Under the pieces are notes generated by a model, which saw only the letters and a program-made list of their open reading frames with translations, was not told where the DNA came from and searched no databases. Shown here one piece after another: positions 26,283-38,700 of a DNA stretch of 64,000 bases (positions are counted from its first letter, which is position 1; the number at the start of each line of letters is the position of its first letter). The stretch comes from Rugosibacter aromaticivorans (lineage in GTDB: Bacteria > Pseudomonadota > Gammaproteobacteria > Burkholderiales > Rhodocyclaceae), in contig NZ_CP010554.1 of NCBI RefSeq assembly GCF_000934545.1, positions 806,001 through 870,000 on the forward strand. The letters run 5' to 3'. Both the position numbers and the translations under genes were made by a program.

Positions 26283-29135
26283 ATGATGAAGCAGATGCTG
26301 TCCAACTCCTATTTATTTGGCGCCAACACGCCTTATATCGAAGAGTTGTATGACGCTTACCTTGCCAACCCTGCGTCGGTTGATCCCGCTTGGCGAGACT
26401 ACTTCGATAAGCTGTCCATCCTGCCCGGTGCTGGAAGTTATACCGGGCCGGATGTGGCGCATTATCCTGTCATTGCTTCGTTTGCCCAGCGAGCTAAAGA
26501 AGGCACACTGCAATCACCCACGCGGGCAATTGTCGCCGACGACAAACAGGTAAAGGTATTGCAACTGATTAATGCATACCGCTTCCTGGGGAATCGTTGG
26601 GCGCAAATTGACCCGCTAAAGCGGAGTGAGCGCCCAGCAATCGCTGAGCTGGAACCTTCGCATTACGGCTTTACTGAAGCGGACTTGGGGCAAAGTTTTA
26701 AAACCGGCTCTTTCGCCGCCTTGCCGGATACGGCTACCTTGCGCGAAATTCTTGAAGCACTGCGCGAGACCTATTGCGGAACCATTGGTTCTGAATACAT
26801 GTACATGGCGGATATTCAGCAAAAACGCTGGATACAGGCGAGGCTAGAACCTATTCGTGCCACGCCCTCTCATACAGCAGAAGAAAAGAAGCGGTTTCTT
26901 GAGCGCGTGACCGCTGCCGAGACGCTTGAACGTTACTTGCATACCCGCTATGTGGGCCAAAAGCGCTTTTCGCTTGAAGGCGGTGAATCGGCCATTTTGG
27001 CGATGGATGAGTTGATCCGCGTTGGCGGTAGCCATGGTATTCAAGAGATTGTGATTGGTATGGCGCATCGTGGCCGATTGAATGTTCTAGTGAATACTCT
27101 CGGCAAATCGCCCAAAATGTTGTTTGATGAGTTTGAGGGCAAGAAAGCGTCCGATCTCTCGGCCGGTGACGTCAAATACCATATGGGTTTTTCGTCGGAC
27201 CTCGCAACGCCGGGCGGCCCGGTTCACCTCACGCTCGCCTTTAATCCCTCCCACCTTGAAATTGTGAATCCAGTAGTCGAAGGCTCGGTGTATGCACGTC
27301 AGCGGCGTCGCGGCGATAAGACAGGATCACAAGTATTAGCTGTGCTGATTCACGGCGATGCAGCGGTGGCAGGTCAAGGCGTGAATCAGGAAATTCTGAA
27401 TTTTTCCGCCACGCGTGGTTATGGCACGGGTGGCACCGTGCATATTGTGGTCAATAATCAGATTGGGTTTACCACGTCTGACATTCGGGATTATCGCTCC
27501 TCGCTATATTGCACGGATATTTTCAAAATGATCGAGGCGCCAATTTTCCATGTCAACGGAGACGACCCAGAGGCGGTTGCTTTTGTCACTAAACTGGCAA
27601 TGGAATACCGGCAAGAATTCAAGCGGGATGTGGTGATTGACCTGGTTTGCTTCCGTAAGCTTGGCCATAACGAGCAAGATGAGCCCATGGTGACGCAACC
27701 GCTGATGTACAAAAAAATCAGTCAGCACCCCGGCACTCGCCAACTGTATGCCGACAAGCTGGTAGCGCAGGGAATATGCTCAGCAGGTGAGCCTGAGCAG
27801 GTCATCGCGGATTATCGTGCAGCTCTTGACCGGGGGGAGTTGCTTTACAACCCGGTGCTGGAAAATTATGCACATAAATTTTTAATTGACTGGACGCCTT
27901 TTATCGGTCAGCCTTATACCGATAAATGTAATACCACCGTGCCGATAGCCGATTTGAAAAATCTCGCCAAACAAATCACGACCATTCCCGATAATTTCAC
28001 GCTTCATTCGCGTGTGCAAAAGATTATTGATGATCGACGCTCGATGGGGGAAGGAAAGCTTCCGCTGGACTGGGGGATGGCCGAAAATCTGGCTTACGCT
28101 ACGCTCCTGGTGCAAGGTTTTGGTGTGCGCGTTTCTGGTGAAGATACCGGGCGGGGTACTTTTTTCCATCGGCATGCCGTTTTGCACGATCAGAATCGTG
28201 AAAAATGGGACGATGGCATCTACATGCCCTTGCAGAATCTGGGCAATAAGCAAGCGCCCTTTGTGGTGATTGATTCGGTACTCTCGGAAGAGGGTGTCAT
28301 GGCGTTCGATTACGGTTATTCCACCGCCGAACCCAATGAGCTGGTTATCTGGGAAGGCCAGTTTGGTGACTTTGCCAATGGTGCGCAGGTTGTCATTGAT
28401 CAATTCATATCGTCTGGTGAAGCCAAGTGGGGGCGATTGTCTGGATTTACCCTGATGCTACCCCACGGCTATGAAGGGCAAGGTCCAGAGCACTCTTCTG
28501 CGCGGATCGAACGATTCATGAGTTTGTCAGCAGAAAACAATTGGCAGGTGTGTATTCCCACCACGCCAGCACAGATTTTTCATTTACTCCGCCGACAAAT
28601 GTTGCGCAAACTGCGCAAACCCTTGGTCATTATCACGCCTAAATCGCTGCTGCGGCATAAGGATGCGGTGTCGTCACTGAATGAACTTTCCAAAGGGAAG
28701 TTCCAGACAGTTATTGGCGAAACCGAAGATCTGGACGCCAAGAAAGTGACGCGTGTCGTCATGTGTTCTGGCAAGATCTATTATGAATTGATGGCGCATC
28801 GTCGCGAACAGAAAATCATGAACACTGCGATTATTCGGCTGGAACAACCCTACCCATTTCCTGAAGCCGAGCTCAATGCTGAGTTGGCAAAGTGGCCAAA
28901 AGCCAAAGAGGTGGTGTGGTGTCAGGAAGAGCCCCGCAATCAAGGCTGCTGGTACTGGCTCGCTTCGCGTCATCATCTGGTCAATGCCATAGATCAAGCC
29001 GCGTTATTTTTGGTGAGTCGCCCGGCCTCGGCTTCCCCCGCTGCTGGTTATTATGCCAAGCACAACGCGCAACAAAAGGCAGTCATTGAGGGCGCATTTA
29101 GCGTACTCAAGACGCGCAGTAATTCAATGGAGTGA
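26283..29135 (+). CDS. sucA: 2-oxoglutarate dehydrogenase E1 component
   Basis: 950 residues, normal E1o length. It decarboxylates 2-oxoglutarate using thiamine diphosphate and transfers succinyl to SucB. The N-terminal [19 protein letters not shown] block, [11 protein letters not shown], the ThDP/Mg site HVNGDDPEA and the late [18 protein letters not shown] are all present. Two consecutive ATGs occur at the start; the first is used. Its stop lies 11 bases before the sucB ATG. Confidence 0.97.
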   Translation: MMKQMLSNSYLFGANTPYIEELYDAYLANPASVDPAWRDYFDKLSILPGAGSYTGPDVAHYPVIASFAQRAKEGTLQSPTRAIVADDKQVKVLQLINAYRFLGNRWAQIDPLKRSERPAIAELEPSHYGFTEADLGQSFKTGSFAALPDTATLREILEALRETYCGTIGSEYMYMADIQQKRWIQARLEPIRATPSHTAEEKKRFLERVTAAETLERYLHTRYVGQKRFSLEGGESAILAMDELIRVGGSHGIQEIVIGMAHRGRLNVLVNTLGKSPKMLFDEFEGKKASDLSAGDVKYHMGFSSDLATPGGPVHLTLAFNPSHLEIVNPVVEGSVYARQRRRGDKTGSQVLAVLIHGDAAVAGQGVNQEILNFSATRGYGTGGTVHIVVNNQIGFTTSDIRDYRSSLYCTDIFKMIEAPIFHVNGDDPEAVAFVTKLAMEYRQEFKRDVVIDLVCFRKLGHNEQDEPMVTQPLMYKKISQHPGTRQLYADKLVAQGICSAGEPEQVIADYRAALDRGELLYNPVLENYAHKFLIDWTPFIGQPYTDKCNTTVPIADLKNLAKQITTIPDNFTLHSRVQKIIDDRRSMGEGKLPLDWGMAENLAYATLLVQGFGVRVSGEDTGRGTFFHRHAVLHDQNREKWDDGIYMPLQNLGNKQAPFVVIDSVLSEEGVMAFDYGYSTAEPNELVIWEGQFGDFANGAQVVIDQFISSGEAKWGRLSGFTLMLPHGYEGQGPEHSSARIERFMSLSAENNWQVCIPTTPAQIFHLLRRQMLRKLRKPLVIITPKSLLRHKDAVSSLNELSKGKFQTVIGETEDLDAKKVTRVVMCSGKIYYELMAHRREQKIMNTAIIRLEQPYPFPEAELNAELAKWPKAKEVVWCQEEPRNQGCWYWLASRHHLVNAIDQAALFLVSRPASASPAAGYYAKHNAQQKAVIEGAFSVLKTRSNSME

Positions 29136-29146
29136 GTGAGGAAAAT

Positions 29147-30409
29147 ATGCTGATCGAAGTCAAAGTCCCCCAGTTATCTGAGTCTGTCGCTGAGGCGACA
29201 CTTTCTGCATGGCATGTCAAAGAAGGCGAAGCGGTTAGCCGTGATCAAAATCTGATTGATATTGAAACCGATAAAGTCGTGCTTGAGCTGCCGGCTCCTT
29301 CGGCCGGTGTGATAGTCAAGATTATCAAAGGCAATGGCGCAACGGTTGTTGCCGGCGAGGTGATTGCGCAACTCGACACGGACGCAACAGTGGGCCCGTT
29401 GACCACGTCAGCGGCAACCCCAGAACCTGTAGTGCAGACGAGCGCTGCTGTAGCGGCTAGTTCGGCTATCCCGGCTTCAGCAGCGCCGATGGCCATGCCT
29501 TCTGCGCGCAAGATCATGGATGAAAAAGGCCTGACAGCGACCGATGTCCAGGGGAGTGGGCGTGGCGGCCGCATCCTTAAAGAAGATGTTTCTGGTGTGC
29601 CAAAAGTAGCGGCTCCTGTTGCTACTGCCGTATCACCAGCGCCGACTTTTTCAGCACAGTCTGCCTTGCCACAGCCCATCGCAGTTAATACGGATGTGAT
29701 TACTGCGAATCGCTCCGAGCAACGTGTGCCGATGTCGCGATTACGCGTGCGGGTGGCTGAGCGTCTGCTTCAATCGCAAGCAACCAATGCCATTTTGACG
29801 ACCTTTAATGAAGTCAACATGGCACCAGTGATTGAGCTACGTAAAAAGTATCAGGAGAAATTCGAAAAAGAGCATGGCGTCAAACTTGGCTTCATGTCAT
29901 TTTTTGTCAAGGCGGCTGTAGCGGCACTGAAAAAATATCCTGTTATCAATGCGTCAGTCGATGGCAATGACATTGTCTATCACGGCTATTTTGACATCGG
30001 CATTGCGGTCGGCTCCTCCCGTGGTTTGGTCGTGCCGATTTTGCGCGATGCTGATCAGATGAGCCTGGCCCAGATTGAAAAGAAAATTGCTGAATTTGGC
30101 CAAAAAGCAAAAGATGGCAAGCTTTCACTGGAAGAGTTAACGGGTGGTACATTCTCGATTTCTAATGGAGGCATTTTTGGTTCGATGCTCTCCACACCGA
30201 TCATCAATCCGCCACAATCCGCCATTCTGGGTATTCATGCGACCAAAGACCGCGCTGTTGTTGAAAATGGTCAGGTTGTTGTCCGCCCGATCAATTATCT
30301 GGCAATGTCGTACGACCACCGCATCATTGACGGCCGTGAAGCGGTGCTCGGCTTGGTGACCATCAAAGAAGCACTGGAAGATCCCGCACGTCTTCTGCTC
30401 GATATATAA
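29147..30409 (+). CDS. sucB: Dihydrolipoyl succinyltransferase (E2o)
   Basis: 420 residues from ATG 29147 ([19 protein letters not shown]), preceded by GAGG. One lipoyl domain (lipoyl Lys in [14 protein letters not shown], ~42), a peripheral-subunit-binding domain ([20 protein letters not shown]) and the catalytic domain with [13 protein letters not shown]. The alanine/proline linker between lipoyl and E3-binding domains is normal, but the second linker contains a reverse copy of the dispersed repeat (V-S-P-A-P-T-F-S, ~162-169). It forms the core of the 2-oxoglutarate dehydrogenase complex. Confidence 0.96.
   Translation: MLIEVKVPQLSESVAEATLSAWHVKEGEAVSRDQNLIDIETDKVVLELPAPSAGVIVKIIKGNGATVVAGEVIAQLDTDATVGPLTTSAATPEPVVQTSAAVAASSAIPASAAPMAMPSARKIMDEKGLTATDVQGSGRGGRILKEDVSGVPKVAAPVATAVSPAPTFSAQSALPQPIAVNTDVITANRSEQRVPMSRLRVRVAERLLQSQATNAILTTFNEVNMAPVIELRKKYQEKFEKEHGVKLGFMSFFVKAAVAALKKYPVINASVDGNDIVYHGYFDIGIAVGSSRGLVVPILRDADQMSLAQIEKKIAEFGQKAKDGKLSLEELTGGTFSISNGGIFGSMLSTPIINPPQSAILGIHATKDRAVVENGQVVVRPINYLAMSYDHRIIDGREAVLGLVTIKEALEDPARLLLDI
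29624..29651 (-). repeat. Dispersed short repeat, copy 4 (inside sucB)
   Basis: Minus-strand core AAAAGTCGGCGCTGG exact, tail TGATACGGCAGT. It is read in frame on the plus strand within a flexible linker of SucB, where an insertion would be tolerated. Confidence 0.85.
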
Positions 30410-30489
30410 ATGTTTAGCGCGATTTGGTGGTGCTGAACATTGGCACTGAAAATTAGTGCTGAAAATGACTGATCCGGAAAGGTTGTCTC

Positions 30490-31914
30490 ATGTCCAAACA
30501 ATTTGATGTTGTCGTTATTGGGGGCGGGCCTGGCGGCTACGTGGCCGCTATTCGTGCTGCCCAGTTAGGGCTATCTACGGCATGCATTGAATCCGAATCG
30601 TATGCCGATCCGAAAGGGGCGGTCAGGTTGGGCGGAACTTGCCTGAATGTAGGCTGTATTCCTTCCAAAGCGCTATTGCAATCATCCGAACTGTTCGAGC
30701 AGGCAACCCATGCTTTCATTATGCATGGCATTTCTGCTGGCAATGTGAAGATGGATGTGGCCACCATGGTCAAGCGAAAAGATAACATCGTCGATCAGCT
30801 CACGAGTGGTATTAAGGGACTGTTCAAGAAAAATAAAGTCACTTTGTTGGCTGGTCACGGAAAATTTGCGGGCCGCGAAAATGACCGCTGGCAAGTTGAT
30901 GTCAGTGGCGAAATAGTTGAAGCCACGCATGTCATTGTGGCAACTGGATCGCAGGCACGCCATCTGCCAGGAATTCCCGTTGATAACAAAATCATCTGCG
31001 ACAACGTGGGTGCGCTGTCTTTTGACACAGCGCCCAGACGGCTGGGCGTGATCGGTGCGGGGGTTATTGGTCTAGAGTTGGGTTCTGTATGGAAAAGACT
31101 GGGTGCTGAAGTCACCATCCTTGAAGCGATGCCGGATTTTCTGGTGTCAGCTGATGCGGCAGTTGCCAAAGAAGCATGGAAAACATTTACGCAAAAGCAG
31201 GGCTTGTCGATTCATTTGGGCGCAAAAATTACCAAAGTTGATGTCAGCAAGAAAGGCGTCACGGTGGCTTATGAGCTTGGCGATGAGGCAAAAGTGCTGG
31301 AATGTGATCGATTGATTGTTTCAGTGGGCCGCATTCCTACAACCCATAGTATCGGGGCAGAAACCGTCGATTTGGCGATGACCGAGCGTGGCTTTATTGC
31401 AGTTGATGCCCATTGCCACACCAATTTGCCCAACGTTTGGGCGGTGGGTGATGTCGTGCCCGGCCCCATGCTTGCCCACAAAAGCATGGAAGAAGGCGTG
31501 ATGGTGGCTGAATGTATCGCTGGTCAAAAAGGACATGTCAATTATGACGTTATCCCGTGGGTGATCTATACCCATCCGGAAATTGCCTGGGTTGGTAAAA
31601 CGGAACAACAGTTAAAGAATGAAGGTGTTGAGTATCGTGTCGGACAGATACCTTTTACCGCCAATGGTCGTGCACTGGGGCAGGGAGACACCACCGGATT
31701 TGTCAAAATGCTGGCCTGCGCAAAAACAGACCGTGTTCTCGGCGTGCATATTATTGGTAACAACGCTTCAGAACTTATTGCAGAAGCGGTGGTCGCCATG
31801 GAATTTAACGCATCATCGGAAGATATTGCCCGTATTTGCCATGCCCACCCCACCTTATCCGAAACGATGCACGAGTCGGCATTGGCTGTTGATAAACGCG
31901 CGCTGCATTTTTAG
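30490..31914 (+). CDS. lpdA: Dihydrolipoyl dehydrogenase (E3)
   Basis: 474 residues. FAD motif [20 protein letters not shown], redox-active disulfide [19 protein letters not shown] motif [15 protein letters not shown] and the C-terminal catalytic HAHPTLSE are all intact. It reoxidises the lipoyl groups of SucB. No extra lipoyl domain is fused. It is 80 bases after sucB in the same direction. Confidence 0.97.
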   Translation: MSKQFDVVVIGGGPGGYVAAIRAAQLGLSTACIESESYADPKGAVRLGGTCLNVGCIPSKALLQSSELFEQATHAFIMHGISAGNVKMDVATMVKRKDNIVDQLTSGIKGLFKKNKVTLLAGHGKFAGRENDRWQVDVSGEIVEATHVIVATGSQARHLPGIPVDNKIICDNVGALSFDTAPRRLGVIGAGVIGLELGSVWKRLGAEVTILEAMPDFLVSADAAVAKEAWKTFTQKQGLSIHLGAKITKVDVSKKGVTVAYELGDEAKVLECDRLIVSVGRIPTTHSIGAETVDLAMTERGFIAVDAHCHTNLPNVWAVGDVVPGPMLAHKSMEEGVMVAECIAGQKGHVNYDVIPWVIYTHPEIAWVGKTEQQLKNEGVEYRVGQIPFTANGRALGQGDTTGFVKMLACAKTDRVLGVHIIGNNASELIAEAVVAMEFNASSEDIARICHAHPTLSETMHESALAVDKRALHF

Positions 31915-32041
31915 CCATTGTTTCTTGAGGTTGCTTGGCAGAAAATCATTTATCTCATTCGGATATTGAGGTGTGGATTCGCCAGCCAGGTGTGTGATGC
32001 TTACCCTAGCTGCTGTATTAATTTTGTATTAGTTAGCACCC

Positions 32042-33187
32042 ATGCCCTATCAAATTCTTAACGTTGCCAAAGATGGCGTGCGCAGGGCATTCAATGCAGC
32101 GCTTGTCGAGCGCAATATCGTTGCTGATGCTGAACAACTTGCGGCTGTGGAACGGTTGCAAGTGTTTTATGACGAATTGCTGGCCCTGAAAGCTGCGCGG
32201 CGTAACCGGCTGCGCAAGCTATTTATTCACCCTGAGTTGCCGCGCGGTGTCTGGTTTTGGGGCGGGGTAGGGCGAGGTAAAAGCTTTCTCATGGATTGTT
32301 TTTTTGATGCAGTTCCCTACCAGAGAAAACGGCGCGTGCATTTTCATGCGTTCATGCGCGAAGTGCATAAGTCACTCAAGGCTTATCATTCCGAAAGCGA
32401 TCCACTGGCAAAAGTAGCCGCCGACATTGCGCGAGAAACTCGTCTGATGTGCTTTGATGAGTTTCATGTATCAGATATTGCCGATGCCATGATTCTTGGC
32501 CGGTTGATGAAAGCCCTGTTTGATGGCGGTGTTGTTTTTTGCATTACCTCCAATTACCCACCCGATGGCCTTTATCCGAATGGGCTGCAAAGACAAAATT
32601 TTTTACCGACGATACAGCTACTGAACCAAACGCTCGATGTGCTGAAAATTGATGCCGGTATTGATTACCGCTTACGCACGCTGGAACAGGCAGACATCTT
32701 TTTGACCGGCGACCCAGCCGCAGCGAATAACGCTTTACATCAGATATTTCATCAGTTGGCGGGCGGGGAAGGAGATACACAAGCCATCACCCTGGTTAAC
32801 CGAGAGTTACCTGTGGTGCGCCGGGCGCAGGGCATCATCTGGTTTGATTTTGCAACACTCTGCGAAGGGCCGCGTTCGCAAAATGACTACTTGGCGCTGG
32901 CTGACGAATATCACACCCTGGTACTTTCGAACGTGCCGAAAATGACCCTTGACGACTCAAGTGCGGCGCGACGATTTACCTGGTTGGTTGACGTGCTTTA
33001 TGATCATCGTGTGAAGCTGATTATCAGCGCAGAATGCACTGCCGAGGCGCTGTACACACAAGGCTCGCAAGCGAGCGAATTTGTGCGTACAGTCAGCCGT
33101 TTGATTGAAATGCGCTCACACGAATATTTGGCAAGCGCGCATAAGTCAGCGGTTGAATTAACATCGGCTGAGAAAAGCGCCACGTAA
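32042..33187 (+). CDS. zapE: AFG1-family ATPase ZapE
   Basis: 381 residues. Walker A GGVGRGKSFLMD (~76-87), Walker B MCFDEFHVSD and the arginine-containing YDHRVKLIISAE mark the AFG1/ZapE ATPase. ZapE acts at the division ring in some proteobacteria; mitochondrial relatives act in protein quality control. It follows lpdA by 127 bases, as in many betaproteobacterial TCA clusters. Confidence 0.92.
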   Translation: MPYQILNVAKDGVRRAFNAALVERNIVADAEQLAAVERLQVFYDELLALKAARRNRLRKLFIHPELPRGVWFWGGVGRGKSFLMDCFFDAVPYQRKRRVHFHAFMREVHKSLKAYHSESDPLAKVAADIARETRLMCFDEFHVSDIADAMILGRLMKALFDGGVVFCITSNYPPDGLYPNGLQRQNFLPTIQLLNQTLDVLKIDAGIDYRLRTLEQADIFLTGDPAAANNALHQIFHQLAGGEGDTQAITLVNRELPVVRRAQGIIWFDFATLCEGPRSQNDYLALADEYHTLVLSNVPKMTLDDSSAARRFTWLVDVLYDHRVKLIISAECTAEALYTQGSQASEFVRTVSRLIEMRSHEYLASAHKSAVELTSAEKSAT

Positions 33188-33256
33188 AAATAGCACTTGA
33201 TTTACTTGGTACATGCTCGGTTAGAATAAGTCGACCTTACCCGGAAGGGAAACCGA

Positions 33257-33751
33257 ATGCTGCACACTGGAGACACTGCACCCAATTTCCTGTTGCCCGA
33301 TGCGGACATGGCGTGGGTCGACTCTCGCTCGGTGTATGGACAGCACCATGCCGTGTTGTTTTTCTACCCTCGTGACAATACGCCCAACTGCATTATTGAA
33401 GCCGCTGATTTTTCTGACTATGAAAGTGAGTTTGCCAAATTAGGCTGCAAGATCTTCGGCGTTTCACGCGATGATTGTTATTCGCACGCAAATTTTCGTG
33501 ATCTGCATGGCTTGTCCGTTCCACTACTTTCTGATGAAAAAGGCGAGGTGTGCAGTCAATTTGGCGTCAGCCAATACCGCGAGCGTGACGGCCACAAAAA
33601 ACTTTGTATCATTCGCTCTACGTTTATTGTCGACAAAAACGGCATTGTTCAGCACGCACTTTACGATGTGCAGCCCAAAGGGCACGCCGCCACGGTTTAT
33701 CAACTTGTTCAACGTCTAAATGGTAAAGGAAAGCCTCATGCAAATCGCTAG
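33257..33751 (+). CDS. bcp: Peroxiredoxin (BCP/AhpC-TSA family)
   Basis: 164 residues. The peroxidatic cysteine sits in FFYPRDNTPNCIIEAADF; the usual TPGCT reads TPNCI. A second cysteine follows at DDCYSH and others at EVCSQF and LCIIRSTF. It reduces hydrogen and organic peroxides in the cytoplasm. The ATG is preceded by GGAAGGGAAA. Its end overlaps slyD by 14 bases. Confidence 0.88.
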   Translation: MLHTGDTAPNFLLPDADMAWVDSRSVYGQHHAVLFFYPRDNTPNCIIEAADFSDYESEFAKLGCKIFGVSRDDCYSHANFRDLHGLSVPLLSDEKGEVCSQFGVSQYRERDGHKKLCIIRSTFIVDKNGIVQHALYDVQPKGHAATVYQLVQRLNGKGKPHANR

Positions 33752-34208
33752 AAACAGCGTCGTCACTCTTAAATATACGGTTAAAGATCCGGATGGCAAT
33801 CTGATTGATGCGGGTAATACGCCGCTCGTCTATTTGCATGGCGGTTATGGCGGTATTTTTGACCGAATTGAAGAGGTAATTCAGGGCAAAGTTGCTGGCG
33901 ATAGTGTTGAAGTCAAGTTGCAACCTGAAGATGCCTTTGGTGAGTATGACGCTGAACTCATCATCATCGAGCCACGTAACCTGTTCCCAGATAATATCGA
34001 AATGGGCACTCAGTTTGAACGTGGTGACGAAGATGAACGCCTATACACGATTACCGATATTACGGAAGATAAAGTGGTTGTCGATGGTAATCATCCGCTC
34101 GCTGGTATGGCGCTGATTTTTTCTTGCACCGTGGCGGATGTACGTGCTGCAACGACGGAAGAAATTTCCCATGGCCATGTCCATGGAGCGCACGGCCACC
34201 ACCATTAA
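33738..34208 (+). CDS. slyD: FKBP-type peptidyl-prolyl isomerase SlyD
   Basis: 156 residues from ATG 33738 (MQIARNSVVTLKYTVKDPDG), with AAAGGAAAG upstream inside bcp. The FKBP core with the inserted chaperone flap (PEDAFGEYDAELI, DEDERLYTITDI) and a histidine-rich metal-binding tail GHVHGAHGHHH are typical of SlyD, which combines prolyl isomerase, chaperone and nickel-binding functions. Confidence 0.93.
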   Translation: MQIARNSVVTLKYTVKDPDGNLIDAGNTPLVYLHGGYGGIFDRIEEVIQGKVAGDSVEVKLQPEDAFGEYDAELIIIEPRNLFPDNIEMGTQFERGDEDERLYTITDITEDKVVVDGNHPLAGMALIFSCTVADVRAATTEEISHGHVHGAHGHHH

Positions 34209-34222
34209 CTCCTGCAGAAGTG

Positions 34223-34261
34223 GCCAGGGAAGCATCCCCTAAGCGCAGGTACTTCCCTGGC
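34223..34261. terminator. Hairpin between convergent slyD and efflux operon
   Basis: Perfect 10-bp inverted repeat GCCAGGGAAG / CTTCCCTGGC with a 19-base loop in the 109-base gap between converging genes. It lacks a clear U-run, so termination is plausible but not certain. Confidence 0.5.
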
Positions 34262-34317
34262 GGAAACGATAGCCGTACCTGAGCAGGATATTTGATGCGC
34301 AGGTGAAATCGGCCTGA

Positions 34318-35778
34318 TTAGCTGTTTTTCCCTATGCCTGACTCACCCGAAGGTGCATCTCCGCCGAGTGCCTTATAGAGCTGGGCAGCGGCGGTGAGCA
34401 TTGCACGACGCACCTGGATTGCGCTTTGTTGAGCGTTGAATGCATCGCGTTGCGCATCCAGTAACTCAAGGTAGCTGGACACCCCCGCGCGGTAACGTGC
34501 ATCGACGAGTTTTAAGCGCTCAGTTTGAGATTTTTCAGTGGCGTTTAATGCATTGAGCTGCTCAGTCAGTTGATCACGTGCAGCGAGGGCGTCGGCCACT
34601 TCGCGAAAGGCTTGCTGAATGGTTTTTTCATAATCAGCAACGGCTATTACTTTGCGCGCCTCTGCCAGGCTAGCGTTTGCTTGCGTGCGCCCGGAATCAA
34701 ACAACGGCTGCACCAAGGACGGTGCAAAACTCCAAGCACCGGTGCCAGCGTCAAACAAGCCGGAGAAGGTTCGACTGGCCGTACCGAAGGCCAGGCTCAA
34801 ACCGATACGGGGTAAAAATGCGGCACGTGCTGCGCCGATATTGGCATTCGCCGCAAGCAGACGTTGCTCGGCTGAACGTACATCTGGACGACGCAGCAAA
34901 ACATCACTTGGTACTGACACAGGCAGCGCAGGCAATTCGCCTTGGTCGATCAGGGGGCGACTTGGGGGCAAGTCTTGCGTTACTGTGCCCACTAATAACG
35001 CAAGTGCATTGCTCGCTACGCGTTGGCTACGCTCGAGATTGGCGAGTTCTGCACGGGCTGATTCATAGGCTGCGTCGGCTGCTAGAAAATCAAGATCACC
35101 CGCCAGCCCGACATCGCGCCGTTTGCCAATGAGTCGACGACTGTCTGCACGACTATCCATCGTGGCATGCGCTAAGAGACGCCGCTCATCGAGTTCTTGT
35201 AGTGAGTAATAAGCGTTGGCTACATCAGCGATCAAACTCAAGCGAAACGCCTCGCGGGCTTCGGCTGTCGCAAGGAAGTTCGCGCGTGCGGCTGCATCAA
35301 GATTTTTTACTCGCCCCCAGAAATCGAGTTCAAAGGCCGTCATGCCTAAATTAACATCATATCGACGGTTTGTTTGGGCCTGCAGGGTAGGGGACAACTG
35401 GCCAGGAATACGTGCAGCTGACTGTGCCGCGCCAAGATTCACTGTGGGCAAACGATCCGCATGCGTGATGCCATACAGTGCCTGCGCTTCTTCTACGCGA
35501 GCGATGGCAATGCGCATGTCACGGTTGTGTTCCAGTGCCGCTTCAATCAAGCGCTGCAAACGAGGATCAGTAAAAAAGCTACGCCAACTCACAAGTTGTA
35601 CTGCTGTGGCGCCTGACGGTTCATGAGCCGCCGTATTCCCAGCGCCGACTTTTTCAGAGGACGGCCATTGTGCAGGTACCGGGAGTTCTGGCCGGTGATA
35701 GGCTGGCGCAAAAGAACAACCTGCGGAACAACCTGCGAGCGTGAGGGTGGCCACCCAAGCGCATAGTTTATGCATCAT
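34318..35778 (-). CDS. RND efflux outer-membrane factor lipoprotein (NodT/OprM type)
   Basis: 486 residues. A lipoprotein signal is visible (LTLAGCSAGCSFAP), followed by two TolC-like repeats, e.g. LIEAALEHNRDMRIAIARVEEAQALYGI and later LLRRPDVRSAEQRLLAANANIGAARAAFLPRI. It forms the outer-membrane exit duct of the pump. It overlaps the RND gene by 11 bases. Residues ~42-52 just after the lipobox (EKVGAGNTAAHE) are encoded by a dispersed-repeat copy. Two adjacent Met codons start the frame. Confidence 0.93.
   Translation of the reverse strand: MMHKLCAWVATLTLAGCSAGCSFAPAYHRPELPVPAQWPSSEKVGAGNTAAHEPSGATAVQLVSWRSFFTDPRLQRLIEAALEHNRDMRIAIARVEEAQALYGITHADRLPTVNLGAAQSAARIPGQLSPTLQAQTNRRYDVNLGMTAFELDFWGRVKNLDAAARANFLATAEAREAFRLSLIADVANAYYSLQELDERRLLAHATMDSRADSRRLIGKRRDVGLAGDLDFLAADAAYESARAELANLERSQRVASNALALLVGTVTQDLPPSRPLIDQGELPALPVSVPSDVLLRRPDVRSAEQRLLAANANIGAARAAFLPRIGLSLAFGTASRTFSGLFDAGTGAWSFAPSLVQPLFDSGRTQANASLAEARKVIAVADYEKTIQQAFREVADALAARDQLTEQLNALNATEKSQTERLKLVDARYRAGVSSYLELLDAQRDAFNAQQSAIQVRRAMLTAAAQLYKALGGDAPSGESGIGKNS
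35627..35654 (-). repeat. Dispersed short repeat, copy 5 (inside outer-membrane factor gene)
   Basis: Minus-strand core AAAAGTCGGCGCTGG exact, tail GAATACGGCGGC. It is read in the gene's own frame as E-K-V-G-A-G-N-T-A-A, nearly the same peptide as in the methyltransferase copy. Confidence 0.85.
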
Positions 35779-38700
35779 GTGGCTCCTTGTGGGTTAGTGT
35801 CTTCCCGGTGAAAATACGCCGTACGACTACGAAGAAAATAGGCACAAAGAAAACTGCAAAGAGGGTCGCAGCAAACATGCCACCAATTACGCCTGTGCCA
35901 ATGGCATGGCGACTTTCAGCACCTGCACCGGTTGATATTGCGAGCGGGAAAACTCCTGCAATAAACGCAATGGAGGTCATCAAAATAGGCCGGAAGCGCA
36001 AGCGGCAAGCTTCGAGCGTGGCGTCAATCAACCCCATGCCATCATCTTGGAGCTTGCGTGCAAATTCGATAATGAGAATCGCGTTTTTGGATGAAAGACC
36101 AATAATCGCAATGAGCCCTACCTTGAAATAAACATCGTTAGGTAATCCTCGCAAGGTGACTGCGAGTACCGAGCCAAATATCCCGAGTGGCACTGCGAGC
36201 ATGACAGCAAACGGGATTGACCAGCTTTCATAGAGCGCTGCAAGGCATAAAAAAACCGCCATCAATGAAACCGCGAATAGCAAAGGCGCTTGGGCACCCG
36301 CCAATTTTTCTTCAAATGCAATGCCGGACCATTCAAAGCCAATACCCGCGGGAAGCTTGGCTGCAATATTTTCCATGACGGAAAGTGCTTCACCGCTGCT
36401 CTGGCCAGGTGCAGAGCCGCCAGAGAGCTTCATCGCTGGCAAGCCATTAAACCGGTCAAGCTTGGGCGGCGCAACAATCCAGCGGGGCGTGACCAGTTCA
36501 CTCAGCATGACCATGTCACCCTTATTGTTCCGTACCGGCAGGCTCAGGATCGTATCAACGGTCTTGCGCGTGTCGGCATCGGCTTGCATTTGCACGCGTA
36601 AGACACGGCCTTGCATAACAAAGTCATTGATATAGGCAACACCGAGGGCAGACTGCATGGTTTCATTCAGGTCCGTCATGCTAACGCCCAAAGTCTCTGT
36701 TTTTGTACGATCCACATCAAGAAAAAGTTGCGGCGCAGGTTCTTGGCCTTCGGGTCTTACCCCTGTCAAATGAGGATTCTGCGAAGCCATACCAAGCGCA
36801 ATATTTCTGGCTTCCATTAACTTTTCGCGCCCAACGCCACCACGATCCTGTAAGCGGAAGTCAAATCCGCCGGCGGCAGCCAACTCAGGGATAGGTGGCG
36901 GATTGATGGTAAAAATCAGCGCTTGCTTGATTCTGAAAAATGCCATGTTAGCCTTGCGTATCAGTGCTTGCGCTGAACTATCACGCGAGCTTCGCTGATC
37001 CCAGTCTTTGAGTGTGATAAAGGCAAGCGCAGAGTTTTGGCCGCTGCCAGCAAATGAAAAACCAACCACGCCGACCACATGCGCAACTTCAGGTTGTTTC
37101 ATGAAATACTGTTCAACGCTGGATAGGACGTCAACAGTTCGACTCGTCGTAGCCCCAGGAGGCAACTGGACAATGGTGACGAAATACCCTTGATCTTCTT
37201 CAGGAAGGAAGCTATCTGGCAAGCGACTAAACAGCCAACCGGCAGCGACAACGATGAGTGCGTACAGCATAAGGTAACGAGCCGTTTTTTTGACGAGCCG
37301 CGACACGCCCGATACATAACGTGTGGTGGTTCGGGTAAAAAAACGATTAAACCGCCCCAGAAAACCTCGCTCCATGACCGCAGCTTGGTTGGGATGTGCC
37401 TTGAGCAAAGTTGCACACAACGCGGGCGTCAGCGTCATGGCCATCAGTGCGGAAAACCCCATCGTTAAGACAAGAGTGACGGCAAACTGTCGATAGATGG
37501 CACCGGTTGAACCACCAAAAAAAGTCATCGGTAGAAATACAGCAGAAAGCACCACGGTAATTGCAATTACCGCGCTGGTAATTTGCCCCATGGCTTTTCT
37601 TGTTGCGTCGCGTGGCGCTAGATTTTCTGTAGTCATTAGCCGTTCGACATTTTCAATGACCACAATCGCGTCATCAACGACGATACCAATGGCCAGCACC
37701 ATGGCAAAAAGGGTTAATACGTTAATTGAATAACCAAAGGCATACAGCCCCAACACGCCACCGAGAAGTGCAACAGGAACGACGATCGTCGGAATCAGCG
37801 TTGCGCGTAAGTTACCCATGAATAAATACATCACAAGAAACACGAGAAAAACAGCTTCGAACAACGTCGTCACCACTTCGCGTATCGAAATGGCAACGAA
37901 TCGGGAGGTGTCATAAGGACTCAGCCAGTCAATCTTCCCCTTCGGGAAAAAGCGCGCGAGTTCTGTCATTTTGACCTTTGCTGCTTGCACGGTTTCCAGT
38001 GCATTGGCACCCGGGGATAAACGAATGGCAATGCCGGCATCAGCTTTACCATCGACTCTTGCCGATCGCGCATAGCTTTGCGCTGCCAGCTCAACCCGCG
38101 CAACATCTTTCAAGCGCAGGGTTGAACCATCCGGGTTGGTGCGTACAATAATGTTGCCAAATTCTTCGGGGGTAGCCAGACGGCCTCGTACCACAATAAC
38201 CGCATTCAGTTCTTGCCCGGGCGCCGCTGGCAATTGACCCAGTTCGCCTGTGGCAATTTGTACATTCTGCGCGCGAACGGCACGGGTAATGTCGCCCGGA
38301 GTTAGGCGATAAGAAAACAGCTTGTCGGGTTTGAGCCAAATCCGCATGGAATACTCGGTACCAAACAGCAGGGCTTCGCCCACTCCGGGTACACGCCGTA
38401 GGGGTTCGAGCAGATTGGCTGACACATAGTTGCCAAGATCGGTCGAATCAAGACTGTTATCAGGTGAAATGATCGAAAAGAACATGACAAAGTTGCGCGC
38501 CGATTTAGTCACTGTCACGCCTAAACGACGCACATCATCAGGCAGCCGGGCTTCTACCCGCTTGATGCGGTTTTGTGCCTCTACAGAGGCATAGTTAAGG
38601 TCAGTTCCCGGGGAGAAGGTCAGAGTGACAGAGCCTGCGCCAACCTCAGAAGAAGACTCCATGTACAGCAGGTTTTCGATGCCGTTCATCTCCTGTTCAA